DNA of 64,000 nucleotides. It comes from Tanypteryx hageni. Its lineage: Eukaryota > Arthropoda > Insecta > Odonata > Petaluridae. The notes beneath the pieces were generated by a model. That model ran no database searches and was not told where the DNA came from. It saw only the letters and a program-made list of their open reading frames with translations. Of the stretch, positions 10,161 to 19,342 are shown in pieces. The stretch covers positions 79,434,572 to 79,498,571 of the forward strand of contig CM054116.1 in assembly GCA_028673005.1 (NCBI GenBank), written 5' to 3'. Numbering within the stretch: the stretch's first letter is position 1; every line of letters begins with the position of its first letter. A program made the position numbers and the translations under genes.

Positions 10161-12113
10161 GGTGGGTTTGATGTGAACACAGGTGCGGATTTGGCTGTCT
10201 TGAAGGTAAAGATCGACATCCAGGAATGTGATGTGGGAGGTAGAGGATTGGTGGGTGAAGGACAGTGAAGGATGGGAGGAGAGACGCGAGAGAAAGGAAA
10301 GGAGAGAGTCAGGTCCATGCGTCCAAATGAGGAAGACATCGTCGATGTATCTCAGCCACAAAAGTGGTCTGAGTGGAACGTTGAGGAAGAGTCTTTCCCA
10401 TTCTCCAAGGTAGCAATTGGCGTATGAAGGCGCCATTCGGGTGCCCATCGCAGTGCCTCTAATTTGAAGGTAGTGACGACCATCGAAAGAGAAGTTGTTC
10501 AATTTGAGCACCAATGCTGCCAAGTCTAATAAGAAATGGGAGGAAGGTCTTGCGTCGGGTGGTCTTGAGTCCAGGAGTTTACTAAGGGCAGAGAGTCCAT
10601 CATCGTGGGGGATGTTTGTGTAGAGGGAACAGACATCGATAGTGGCCAAAATGGTATTGGGTGGGAGAGGAAAGGGGAGGTGTTTGAGACGTTTGAGAAA
10701 GTGGTTAGTGTCTTGGATGAAGGAAGGGAATTGACGAATGAGAGGTTGTAGGTGGGAGTCAACGAAGGCGGAGATGCGTTCTGTAGGGGAATTAAAGCTG
10801 GCAACAATGGGGCGGCCGGGGATGTTGGGTTTATGGATTTTAGGGAGAAGGTAGAATGTGGGTGTGCGGGGTTTGTTGGGGATCATTAGAGCAATGGCGG
10901 AATCGGAAAGGCCTTCCTGTTTGCCTGAGGAATGAAGATAGGACGAAATTTGGTAGGAGTGGTGGTCTGTGGGGTTGGAAGTAAGGTGATGGTAAAAGGT
11001 TTCGTCAGAAAGTTGGCGCTCGGCTTCCTCGTTATATTTGGCGCGATCCATCACAACCGTGGTGGTGCCCTTGTCGGCAGGGAGGATGATGATATGGTCA
11101 AGATGTTTGAGTGTGGAAATGGCATGCCTTTCACTTCTGGTAAGATTATCTGTATGGTCGATAAGATCGGAAAAGTTAGGTTGGGAGATTCTGGAAAGGA
11201 TATAATTGAGGTATTGTTCGACCGAGTGTAGGGAAGGAAGGGTGGGTGGAATGTATTGGGAAGGAGGTTTAAAGATGGAAAAGGTAGGTGGGAGGCCGGG
11301 AGGGAGTTTTGGGTTGGCAGAGGTAAGAGAGTCTTCTTTGGGAGGATTAGTTTTTAGACGTAGTGTGCGGGCAAAAGACTGGACGTCGGCAAGGAGGCGA
11401 AAATGATCAAATTTGGTGGTGGGACAAAAGGAAAGGCCGCGTGAGAGGAGTTCAGTCTCGGCAGGGGTAAGTACGTGGGAGGAAAGGTTCAAGACTTCAT
11501 CTGGTTGGCAAGATGAAGAGGTGGTGGCAGGAGTGTGCGAAAAATATGAGCGCTTCAAAGGTTTGCGGGTTAGGAAAGTGTGGGTCTTTTTCAGGATATG
11601 AAGTGATGGTGGCGTTGGGAATCCCAGGAGGTCCGCAAGACAGGGAGTTTGACCGATGAGTGGCGGGGAAGGTGGTATGTTGACCTCGCCAGCTGTTATG
11701 AACGGAAGGGGAAGACCAAGTTTGAGGTGCCGGACGCAAAGCAGAGAGAGTTTACGGAGAAGTCTGTTGCGATGAGCGGTGATATCATTAGCCGCTTGAA
11801 GGAAAGCGGCACGAAGGTCGGATAAGGATTGCGAAGAATGACGAAGATAAAGAACGAGAGATTTACAATTAGCAAAGTTGGAGTTAGAGAGGGTGGTATA
11901 ATGGTGTATGGTGGAACGGATAATGTGGATAGAGGCGAGGTGATACGTGAGGGCTAGGGAAGCGCGGATAGGGGGAGGAAGGCCTGAAAGAGGAATTCTG
12001 ATGGTGAGGCATTTGGGGGTGAGTCCAAGTGCAAGACAGGAGTTGAGGAATTCAATCTGGCAGTTGAGGGTAATGTGTCTACGGAGATGATAACGGAGAC
12101 GGGTCAGTTCCAT
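10128..12113 (-). CDS. Penelope-like reverse transcriptase, uninterrupted 661 residues
   Basis: This would copy element RNA into DNA at a nicked chromosomal target. Visible motifs in order: NLSSHVLTP..E..LLSRGLSFCPT (about 209-232, typical PLE N-terminal motif), IIILPADKGTTTVVMDR (341-357), FYLLPKIHKP...GRPIVASFNSP (420-443), ATIDVCSLYTNIP (490-502, first catalytic Asp at 493), GTAMGTRMAPSYAN (553-566), RYIDDVFLIW (588-597, catalytic YIDD) and ITFLDVDLYL (692 bases before the start of the downstream element; residues about 628-637). ATG at 12113 follows the pseudo-LTR and is the natural start. The RT core is complete, but after HIKPTNS the frame enters the inverted segment and ends, so thumb, linker and GIY-YIG are lost. 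No stop or frameshift in almost 2 kb suggests recent insertion. Confidence 0.88.
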   Translation of the reverse strand: MELTRLRYHLRRHITLNCQIEFLNSCLALGLTPKCLTIRIPLSGLPPPIRASLALTYHLASIHIIRSTIHHYTTLSNSNFANCKSLVLYLRHSSQSLSDLRAAFLQAANDITAHRNRLLRKLSLLCVRHLKLGLPLPFITAGEVNIPPSPPLIGQTPCLADLLGFPTPPSLHILKKTHTFLTRKPLKRSYFSHTPATTSSSCQPDEVLNLSSHVLTPAETELLSRGLSFCPTTKFDHFRLLADVQSFARTLRLKTNPPKEDSLTSANPKLPPGLPPTFSIFKPPSQYIPPTLPSLHSVEQYLNYILSRISQPNFSDLIDHTDNLTRSERHAISTLKHLDHIIILPADKGTTTVVMDRAKYNEEAERQLSDETFYHHLTSNPTDHHSYQISSYLHSSGKQEGLSDSAIALMIPNKPRTPTFYLLPKIHKPNIPGRPIVASFNSPTERISAFVDSHLQPLIRQFPSFIQDTNHFLKRLKHLPFPLPPNTILATIDVCSLYTNIPHDDGLSALSKLLDSRPPDARPSSHFLLDLAALVLKLNNFSFDGRHYLQIRGTAMGTRMAPSYANCYLGEWERLFLNVPLRPLLWLRYIDDVFLIWTHGPDSLLSFLSRLSSHPSLSFTHQSSTSHITFLDVDLYLQDSQIRTCVHIKPTNSRLRETLFR

Positions 12114-12195
12114 GGTGGAAGAGAAAGATAAGAGGAAAAGACGACAGGAAAGAAACGTAAAGATATAGACAAAAAAGGAGAAAAAAGGACGGTAT

Positions 12196-12540
12196 ATATA
12201 TTAACTAAAGGAAAAGAAAAGGTAGTGATGAGGGTGGCAACAAGGTGTTGAGGGAAGCCCAGCGGACACTTACCAAGTTGAGGACCAAGCTGGTAGGCTG
12301 CTGGGGGCGTCGAAGAGACACGTAAAACACACGAACACAAAAACACACGCAAGCTTATCGGGCCTATGCCCTTCTTCAGCGAAAGAGTAACGTAAAGTGA
12401 CACACTGGGCGGGGAATGACAGGGTGATGTGGGAAGGTTGATGATTGGAGGAGGTGGGGAGTAGGAGGGGTGGATAGCCAATAAAGAGGAAGTGTGGTTA
12501 GGGAAAGTGCGAATAACTACAATGTAACAAGGAGACATTG
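12196..12540 (-). repeat. PLE family A pseudo-LTR, internal copy
   Basis: Positions 12201-12336 match 13021-13156 closely in the same orientation (shared core GGCAACAAGGTGTTG and a GACGCCCCCAGCAGCC block on the complement). Spacing is 820 bases. The segment also holds a hammerhead-like core and leads into the RT start codon on the minus strand, so it would serve as the element's 5' regulatory region. Confidence 0.75.
12351..12380 (-). ncRNA. Degenerate hammerhead-like core in PLE family A pseudo-LTR
   Basis: The minus strand reads CUGAAGA, an extra A, GGGC-AUAG-GCCC hairpin, then GAUAAGCUU where GAAAGCUU would be expected. The layout matches the two better motifs at 5186-5240 and 51685-51729. 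Stem I does not pair convincingly, so it is probably inactive. Confidence 0.4.
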
Positions 12541-12557
12541 TAAGGGGGCTAATAGGG

Positions 12558-12985
12558 TTAGCGGAGGTTGAGGCCAGGCGGAGAGAAAGAGTCGAGAAGA
12601 TGGATATGTGCTAGTTCCCAGTGTCGGAGAAGGGGGGCAGGAGTGTCATAGGGTAAAGCGCGAATAATCCTAACATTGTAGCAACTATTGAAGGGGACAT
12701 TGTGGGTATTAGCATGTAATGCAACTGGGAGGGGGCGTCTGAGAGAAACGCTATTCCGGTGACCGTTCATTCGGATGTTTACGGATTGCTGGTGAGGCCT
12801 ACGTAAAACGCGGGACAAAGGGTGCAGGTAAGGAGGTAAATGACGTTACGGGTGGTGCAGTTGCTTCTGGAGGTGATGGGGTAGGTGATGTTGGTGGAGG
12901 GACTCGAGAAAGAAGATGATGGTAGGTGGATAGGGCAAGTGAGGCAGCGAGGTTTTCCGCAGGGGTGGGAGCCTATTGCAAGAAG
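12558..12985 (-). pseudogene. PLE family A GIY-YIG 3' end, tandem copy with one frameshift
   Basis: On the minus strand the frame starts directly after a (TA)n array with LLAIGSHPCGKPRCLTC, then CTTRNVIYLLTCTLC and FYVGLTSNP. One base is missing near 12779 compared with the plus-strand copy at about 10108, shifting the frame. The second frame continues NIRMNGHRNSVSLRRPLP and ends with HWELAHIHLLDSF and PPGLNLR. The catalytic acidic residue in the WELAH helix and the closing GLN motif typical of PLE endonucleases are both present. It is a 5'-truncated copy lacking all RT sequence, lying upstream of and in tandem with the 10-12 kb copy. Confidence 0.82.
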
Positions 12986-12987
12986 CG

Positions 12988-13019
12988 TATATATATATAT
13001 AATATATATATATATATAT
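12988..13019. repeat. (TA)n array
   Basis: Separates the outer pseudo-LTR from the truncated GIY-YIG copy. Confidence 0.95.
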
Positions 13020-13160
13020 GTTAACTTAAGGAAAAGAAAAGGTAGTGATGAGGGTGGCAACAAGGTGTTGAAGGAAGCCCAGCGGACACTTACGAAGTTG
13101 AGGACCAAGCTGGCAGGCTGCTGGGGGCGTCGAAGAGACACGTAAAACACACGAACACTA
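13016..13160 (-). repeat. PLE family A pseudo-LTR, outer copy
   Basis: Matches 12196-12340 in the same orientation. The part that carries the hammerhead-like core in the inner copy is missing, and the repeat runs into (TA)n on both sides. Confidence 0.8.
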
Positions 13161-13166
13161 AAAAAC

Positions 13167-13192
13167 TATATATATATATATATATATATATA
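13167..13192. repeat. (TA)n array
   Basis: Joins the PLE pseudo-LTR to the start of Helitron family H3. Confidence 0.95.
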
Positions 13193-13677
13193 GACGTTCC
13201 TTACAGAGGAGGAGTAAAATATAACATATATATAGGAGGATACTAATGTTTAGACACTTCCATAAAAGCGGCAGTCCCGAATTTTTGAAACTTTTAAGTT
13301 ATTTATAGATAAGTGTATACAAACAAATAAACATTTCAGTGTATTCATGAAATTGTAATTGCGGCCGTTAAAAATTAATTAATTTTAAACAATTAGATAC
13401 ATGTTGTTTCACTTATAAATGTGCTACAATTTAAAAATTTGGCATAAATGTGTGGCATTATTAACCCAAAGTGGAAAAAGTATAATATTTCTAAAATTGC
13501 AAAAATAAGTAATTGTTTTATTCCATTATTGTTCCATTTGGAAAAAACGAAAACCGGTCCAGAGGAGAAATCATTTTAATTAAAGAAATATTTCCCATGA
13601 TGAAATATCTCTCTGAAAAATTAATGTTTTTTCAAGGTGAGATGAAATGCTTGCAGTATGCAAGCACCTTCTACTAG
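13190..13677 (+). mobile_element. Non-autonomous Helitron, family H3, copy 1
   Basis: The 3' end is a 7-bp hairpin (GCTTGCA, loop GTA, TGCAAGC) at 13648-13666, then CACCTTCTA and CTAG followed by T. This is the classic Helitron terminus. It aligns with 32907-33539 over TAGACGTT.CTTACAGAGGAG at the left, GCGGCCG.TAAAAATT in the middle and the whole last 150 bases. It has no coding sequence. The 5' TC is hidden by a (TA)n array that abuts it. Confidence 0.72.
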
Positions 13678-13678
13678 T

Positions 13679-13681
<3 letters not shown>

Positions 13682-13732
<51 letters not shown>
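13682..13732. repeat. (TA)n array
   Basis: Begins five bases after the Helitron 3' terminus. Confidence 0.95.
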
Positions 13733-13739
<7 letters not shown>

Positions 13740-16631
13740 GCCCTCCGAGAGACTCAGAGAGATTCGGACTACTTCCAGATTTTGAGGCCCCTCGCCGTAT
13801 AAAATTTAAAAAAATTCCCATAAGGAAGCGTTTAAGCATTACGTAACCCACTTTGGTGATCGGGGTTCGCTGGGTTGCATTGGGAGTAGGGGGTCAAGGT
13901 TGCACTATATAGCACTCTTTCATAAAATCTTCTGACCCCTTAAAGAAAAGATATAATCCGAAAAAATGTTTCGCTTACAGTGCTTTCTACCCAGCCAATA
14001 ATGTAGATCATATTGAAATGACCCTCTAAAGAAAATATTTTAAAAAGTGAGTGCAAAATGACAAATTCTGTGCATTTCATAATCAAGAGGAGAGAGGGGG
14101 ATATAATTGAGGGGTTACGCAGGATTATTTCGGTTATCAAAAACTGACGAAGTTGGCTTATGTAATACTTGAACATGCTGCAAGAACAAAGTAAGAATAT
14201 CGTATTTTATATTTCTTTTTTGCATGTCCTATTCAACATTCACTGTACATATTTCGATGGATATAAAGATAAATAAATAAATATACAAGCTAATAAATTA
14301 CTTGAATAATTTTTTATTTAAGAAATGATTTTCTAGCTTTTGTTTATGCAAGTTTATTAATTATTGATGAAAAACCCAAGTTACATGCAATGTCATAGAT
14401 TATGTTAAGCATTGCGAGCCCAACCAATCGCTCTTATCCCATTGTTTAACCGTGATAATTCTTAATCCGCTTTAGCAGGCTGAAAGTGCGTTAATACAAA
14501 GTCACTGATGCAGGCAAGCTAAGGAAAATACGCAATGCAATTGTGATATCAGGAAACACCCCAGAGAGTCCAAGTTTGTGTATTTCATGTAGAAATTCCT
14601 TTAGCTTACAATCCAACTGAAAGTTCACAGAACATATTCGCTTGGGGAAGATGATTTCTTCACTGAAATACCTTGCTTAAATTGTTCCGCCGTAGAATGC
14701 AGATCTTCATTAGTTAGTCTGTTGAACTGCCAAAGAAATTCAAAGAATGCACAAATTAGTCACCGTAACTCAAATCGACGTTTAAGACTCGATTGAATAG
14801 AGTCAATAATGACAAAGAAGGGATTGATCTTATCTTATCCCTTTTTGAACCTAATTATTATTGATATTTAATTTCAGGTCTTTGTAGCTATTTATAGAGA
14901 TACTGTCATTCAAACAAATCATTTACTTGGTCTTGTTATTTTTATTTATTTCTTCCGGATATTCTATCATAATCCTATTGGAATTTCCAATAGTGGATAA
15001 AATTGAAGTTAATCTTGGTATTCATATTTCAGTCTTGATCTTCTAATATAGCTTTCGTTTATATAACTTTTATCCAGATATTTTAAACTTTCATTGATAA
15101 TTTTATATCCATTTTTTATAATTAAAATATCGTACTTATGTGTATCTTGAACAAATGTATAAATGGATGTTTTTAAAGAGAAAACGTTTTACAGTTTCGT
15201 GGAATTTGATGACCATTCATATTTCTATACTCGACTCATGTCTGAACGAAAACAAAATTCAATAAAATTTATATTGATCACTTAAAAGTTTATCAATTTT
15301 ACAGTTGTAATATAATTTTTTCATTAACAAGTGCCAGTATACCATTTCCCCGAAAAAGACAACTTGCCAAATAAAGTAGATAGCTAGGAAAATTATCGAT
15401 ATTCAAGCCTCTTGGGTTTTAAGTGGAAGGCCAATTACGTATAGTGGTGCGAAATTGTAGCATTTAAATGCATTTAAAACCAATTTACGGAAAGCCACGC
15501 GGGATAACCGTTTGGCGAGGTCACTGACCCCATTCTGAAACTAAAATCCCATCCAATACATAGGTAATGATGAACGCGCAAATCCAGCCCTATGATCGTT
15601 AATCTGTTGTACTACGCTCTATTTTATTACATTCGGCTACATTATGCTCAAAAAAAAACATTAAATAAGACAGAGAGCACATGCGGACGCTATTCAAAAC
15701 ATTTTCTTCCACTCGAGAAAATGTATCGCTCGGCAAAAATCGATTTGGAAACAAAACAAAATAAATCTATTTTCTTCATCATTATTTAAAGAAACCAATC
15801 CAAAGTAGGAGAGAGAGTAGACTATGGTTGATTTCGTTTTGTAAAAAAGGCGATATTTCTTTGCCAGCTGCGGCAAAGCTCAGCTCTATCCATCTATCCG
15901 GGATAGATGGAATCTTTTACCCTGATCCCTTTACCAACGTTGAGAAGGAAACTTCTCAAATGCGGTTGAGATCTGCATTGATCTGTCCTTTCATGAACAC
16001 ACATTACCTGAAGTCCTATGTGAGGAACGCTCAGAAAGGTATTATATAATGAAAAATCTTTCTCCGTAAAACTTTTGACATTGACTCTGCTAAAGGTATC
16101 TCCAACCCTGTCGTTTTTGGGTATACCGAATAAATTTTAGGTCATCCGTTGAGTTCTACGGAAGGAATGCGACGAATTAAATTTTAACGCGACTCGTTGT
16201 CCTCCATTAATCCGTCAATACAAACCCGTTCTACGCGATGTAATTATTATAATATCCCGGAAGGTATTTTGTGGATTCATCACGCGTAATGCTAATGCTT
16301 AATGGAGTGAAGAGATTACGTGTATTTGAGGCTGAAGGAGATTAAACTATTATTTATTTGTTTATAATGGAACAGTTTTCCAGGTTATGTATGTCTCACG
16401 GTTAGAAGGTTCGAGTTAATTTTGCCATTTTGTATCATCATGACTTAATAATCTTACAATGGAAACTTGATCTTTATATTACTAAAAAACTAGTTTTTTA
16501 TTTTGATGCCAAATATTTTAATAGATATTATTGATCAATTTAGCATAATTAAAGCAATAAATTTTTAACGTAAGTCACAAACTATGTATTTTACAAATGC
16601 GAAGCCATTCGAATTTTATATACGATATATA
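13733..16631. other. Unassigned AT-rich DNA
   Basis: No supported gene. Two adjacent small hairpins occur at about 15859-15877 (TTTGCC/GGCAAA) and 15889-15911 (TCCATCTATCC, one base, GGATAGATGGA). Confidence 0.55.
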
Positions 16632-16690
16632 CACGGGGTCGTAGTGAGGGCGGGGCAGCTGGGGCACGTGCCCAGGGCACAGCTTTGTAA
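16632..16690 (+). mobile_element. hAT left-end fragment, Zaphod/Tip100-like, copy 3
   Basis: GTCGTAGTGAGGGCGGGGC followed by GGGGCACGTGCCCAGGGC resembles the left ends at 2438 and 18020. No matching right end was found before the SINE. Confidence 0.5.
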
Positions 16691-16772
16691 GGGAGCGATT
16701 AATTGAATATTTGTTATACAGTAGGTAGAAAAAAATATTGCGCAACACGATAGTCATTGAAATCAAATGTAT

Positions 16773-17101
16773 TTGTTTGTTTGAGTGCCCAGTCAATTCG
16801 CCTCTCTTACAGCACAAAATGGGTATCTCAGAGGTAGTACAATGAATAACCGGGGAGGGAGGAGGGAAACCCGGTGCCGGCATTTGCCTGCTCTTACGAA
16901 GACCACCAGGGGGGCCAACGGCTTAACGTCCCTTCCGAAGGACGGAACAGCTGAATGTGCGCGGTCTCCTCAAACCACACAAACAGGGGGCCGGGCGACC
17001 TTGGAAAAAATCCTACTTGCGCAGGATTCGTACCCGATGACTTTTTCAAGCATCGGGCGAGTAGCAGCCAGCGCCCTAACCACTACACCACCGGCACCCC
17101 T
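16773..17101 (-). mobile_element. tRNA-derived SINE with 13-bp target duplication
   Basis: On the minus strand the head reads GGTGCCGGTGGTGTAGTGG, then TTAGGGCGCTGGC (box A region), and 40 bases on GGGTACGAATCCTGC (box B). Both are internal RNA polymerase III promoter boxes. A tRNA-unrelated body follows, with TCCTTCGGAAGGGACGTTAA, and a CAAA-type tail. The insertion is flanked by AAATCAAATGTAT at 16760-16772 and 17102-17114, a perfect 13-bp duplication as made by LINE-assisted insertion. It encodes no protein. Confidence 0.85.
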
Positions 17102-17260
17102 AAATCAAATGTATGAATTCTTTACGGTTGCAATAGTGGTTAGCAACAGCGAAGTTGAAAGTGTGAAAGGAAGCGACTCTATAATTGTAATTATATGCAT
17201 CTTCTAAAGACCTCATAATGCATGTATATAACTATTTAGTATCTTGAGACACAAGTGGCG

Positions 17261-17555
17261 ATGCTAAGTTTGATAAATAACGATAGAGCCATTATAATTG
17301 GAAGCGATTTAAATCTGCCTTCAATTGACTGAAATCAAAGTTGCTTTTATTCTGGCGTTAGAGAGCATGAATCATGTAAAGCTTTAATGGAAACTTTCGG
17401 TAAACACTCTTTGTGTCAGGTAGTGAAGTACCCATGATCGAAAAACGCATTAGATTTATTAGCCGTGAACAACCCATAGCGTATGAATAAGGTACTTATA
17501 AAAGAAGGAATAAGCGATCATAAGGCCATGTACTTACGTGGAGTTTAAGTTGACG
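17261..17555 (+). pseudogene. LINE endonuclease domain relic (L2/CR1/Jockey-like)
   Basis: From ATG at 17261 the frame reads RAIIIGSDLNLPSIDW (one stop replaces the Trp), then ALMETFGKHSLCQVV, ALDLLAVNN, and VLIKEGISDHKAMYL. This is the C-terminal half of an apurinic-type LINE endonuclease: GDFNLP, LDL and SDH boxes in correct spacing. The catalytic Asp of GDFN is kept as SDLN, and the Asp-His of SDH is intact. Several stops show it is dead. It belongs to the same LINE copy as the pieces at 17685-18019, 18484-18620 and 18885-19030. Confidence 0.72.
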
Positions 17556-17684
17556 TCGAAAAATAGGCAAGAAGAAATCTTTATTTGTTCGCCAAAGCCA
17601 ATTTGACAAGTTTAGATCCTTACTCTGAAATGAATACCCTTGTTTCTATGAGGCAACAGATAACGTAGGCGCGGAAGAATCCTA

Positions 17685-18019
17685 GTGCGTCTCGGGCCCT
17701 CTCCTATTCTTAATATAAGTAAAAATTATGTAGTAAAATCAGACTTCGCATATTGTGCCGTCGTATATAGAAATATAAACAACCGAGATGACTATCAGTT
17801 GCTGCAGGAAGATTTAAAAGCGCGGCAAATCGAAATTAATAGCCGTAAATGCTCCATCGTAACTTTCTGGTAAAGCAAGAACAAAGAGATAGATTTCGAG
17901 TATAAAATCAATGGACTGAAACATCTAACGTAAGCAGGCCAGTATGTTAAATATTAAGGAGACACCACTTTTCGCGATCTTTCGTGGGGCATGCATATTC
18001 GACTGATTGTAGATGCAGC
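17685..18019 (+). pseudogene. LINE reverse transcriptase palm relic
   Basis: The frame reads SDFAYCAVVYRNINNRDDYQ, then LLQEDLKARQIEINSRKCSI, corresponding to the palm end FADDC..YR.I....D...LQ.DL......N..KC of L2/CR1/Jockey LINEs. The catalytic FADD has decayed to FAYC. It continues as DFEYKINGLKHLT and then LSWGMHIRLIVDAA, which ends exactly where the hAT insertion begins at 18020. Linked to the endonuclease relic upstream in the same orientation, and inactive. Confidence 0.7.
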
Positions 18020-18483
18020 CAATGCCGTAGCCATGGCGGGGCAAGCGGGGCATCTGCCCCGGGCGCAACTAAAGAAGGGGCGCAAAAATTGTTAACAGTT
18101 AGTTGTGCGAGGTTACATGGCACAAAGAAAATAGCGATTTCACTACTATACTTGTTCCAGACATTACGCATAGCAGAAATTATAAATTTCTATGGTGTTA
18201 TTGATGAGTTTGTTGCATTAAAATCACGTAGAATAAATCTTTAATATTAAAATATTAATATCTTCTGTATTTAAATTATGTATGTATGTCATTATAGTTA
18301 TAATTATGTATTTAAATAATGTACATTTATAGTGAGAAATTATATCTTTTATAGTTTATTTTTCTTTATTAATTGTTCACCCAAAATCCATATATTAAAA
18401 AACTAGGTATTAGAGAATTCTTATGGAGGGGGCGCATATTTGGTAGTTTTCCCCGGGCGCTAAAATAGCTGGTTACTGCGCTG
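18020..18483 (+). mobile_element. Internally deleted hAT, Zaphod/Tip100-like, copy 2
   Basis: Same ends and interior as 2438-3136 but shorter. The left end is CAATGCCGTAGCCATGGCGG and the right end is GCTGGTTACTGCGCTG. Flanks GATGCAGC (18012-18019) and GGTGCAGC (18484-18491) form an 8-bp duplication with one mismatch. Removing the element and one repeat restores the LINE reading VDAASKKL across the site, which confirms the insertion point. Confidence 0.88.
18095..18244 (+). pseudogene. C-terminal tail of a hAT transposase
   Basis: Reads VSCARLHGTKKIAISLLYLF, then LRIAEI, then VIDEFVALKSRRINL and stop. This is the better preserved of the two tails in this family; the copy at 2507-2695 aligns throughout. 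It is the last part of the dimerisation domain only, with no catalytic region. Confidence 0.6.
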
Positions 18484-18625
18484 GGTGCAGCCAGCAAAAA
18501 ATTGACTTTCATAGGTAGAATAATACGGAATAGTACATAAAGGCATGTGAAACATGTTATTTATCCCTAGTTAGACCACAGATGAAATACGCTTCAAGTA
18601 TATGGGATTCGTAGGAAAATGGCCA
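18484..18625 (+). pseudogene. LINE thumb-region relic
   Basis: Continues the LINE after the hAT insertion: SKKLTFIGRIIRN, then CETCYLSLVRPQMKYASSIW. The LVRP..(E/K)YAS..W box is characteristic of the region after the palm in CR1/L2/Jockey LINEs. It has stops and is non-functional. Confidence 0.65.
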
Positions 18626-18715
18626 CAAAACTGACTAAGAAAGAGAGAGACGCAAATGAGACAGATTCGTAAACAAATGTAGGAGCATAAGCAAAACGTA
18701 ACATCATTATTGAGA

Positions 18716-18884
18716 TAGTTAATGGTTTCAGGCGTCACTTGATGGAATTTCTTCATAATGTAAAATAAAGAGACTTGTTGTAATACCACATAAATTTGTT
18801 GCATTGCGACGAAACCTAGATCGTTTTAAATAAATTTATGTGGGATTACAACAAGTCTCTTTATTTTACATTATCATAATTCAG
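18716..18884. mobile_element. PLE-type terminal inverted repeat inserted in the LINE
   Basis: A 44-base inverted repeat (about 18756-18799 and 18837-18880) surrounds a short spacer. The plus-strand right arm, GACGAAACC...TCGTTTTAAAT...TTATGTGG, resembles the PLE-B end downstream of its hammerhead core (GTGAAACCGGTCGTTTAAAAT...TTTGTGG). It sits between the LINE pieces ending about 18715 and resuming DLNWVSLKDRRLNARL at about 18890. Exact borders are uncertain. Confidence 0.5.
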
Positions 18885-19030
18885 GGATTTGAACTGGGTA
18901 TCCCTGAAAGATCGCAGATTAAACGCTAGATTATGACATCTGGAGAAATATAGGTCGAAAGGTCTAGTGGAGAAGGTTAATCGAAATAATCGAAGCACTA
19001 ACGTATATAGTTAGAAACTATCGTGAAAAT
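18885..19030 (+). pseudogene. LINE C-terminal relic
   Basis: Reads DLNWVSLKDRRLNARL, then HLEKYRSKGLVEKVN. The W.SL.dRR...RL box normally follows the LVRP box by a few dozen residues in these LINEs. Here the two are separated by the PLE-type inverted repeat. Confidence 0.6.
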
Positions 19031-19342
19031 AAAATGCGTGAGATAGATTCTAGGACAGAGCGTTATCGAAGCTAGTTTTTCTCCGAGGACAATATATGAT
19101 CATAACAGGAAAGTCAAACCTGCGAGAGATAACTTTGGTGCATTGCACCCCCTGCCACCTATCAGGGTAACCTGTAGATGTAGAAATTGAAGCTCGCTTA
19201 TCTAATTTTAATAGAAATGAATAATGTTCAGATGCTGCAAGTTGATAATATAGATCGACATGCAGCTTATTTTTTCTGTTATTTTCGGATGACTGCCTCC
19301 AGAAAATGAACCGAGTTACCAAATCCCTTCAGGATGTCGATA

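Larger units (their letters stand above)
9590..13160. mobile_element. Composite Penelope-like element, family A
   Basis: Read on the minus strand the order is: pseudo-LTR (13156-13016), (TA)n, GIY-YIG 3' end (12985-12558), untranslated region and pseudo-LTR (12540-12196), then N-terminal and RT coding (12113-10128). The RT then meets a plus-strand segment (about 9590-10160) that encodes RT thumb, linker and the first part of GIY-YIG. So one 3' end sits upstream of a second copy in tandem, as PLEs often do, and the second copy's own 3' part is inverted tail to tail. The inverted junction lies near 10155-10160, where the two segments share the bases gccgtctgag. Confidence 0.8.

Noticed and set aside
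10932..11739. Open frames on the plus strand opposite the PLE reverse transcriptase
   Set aside because: Antisense shadows of the minus-strand RT gene.
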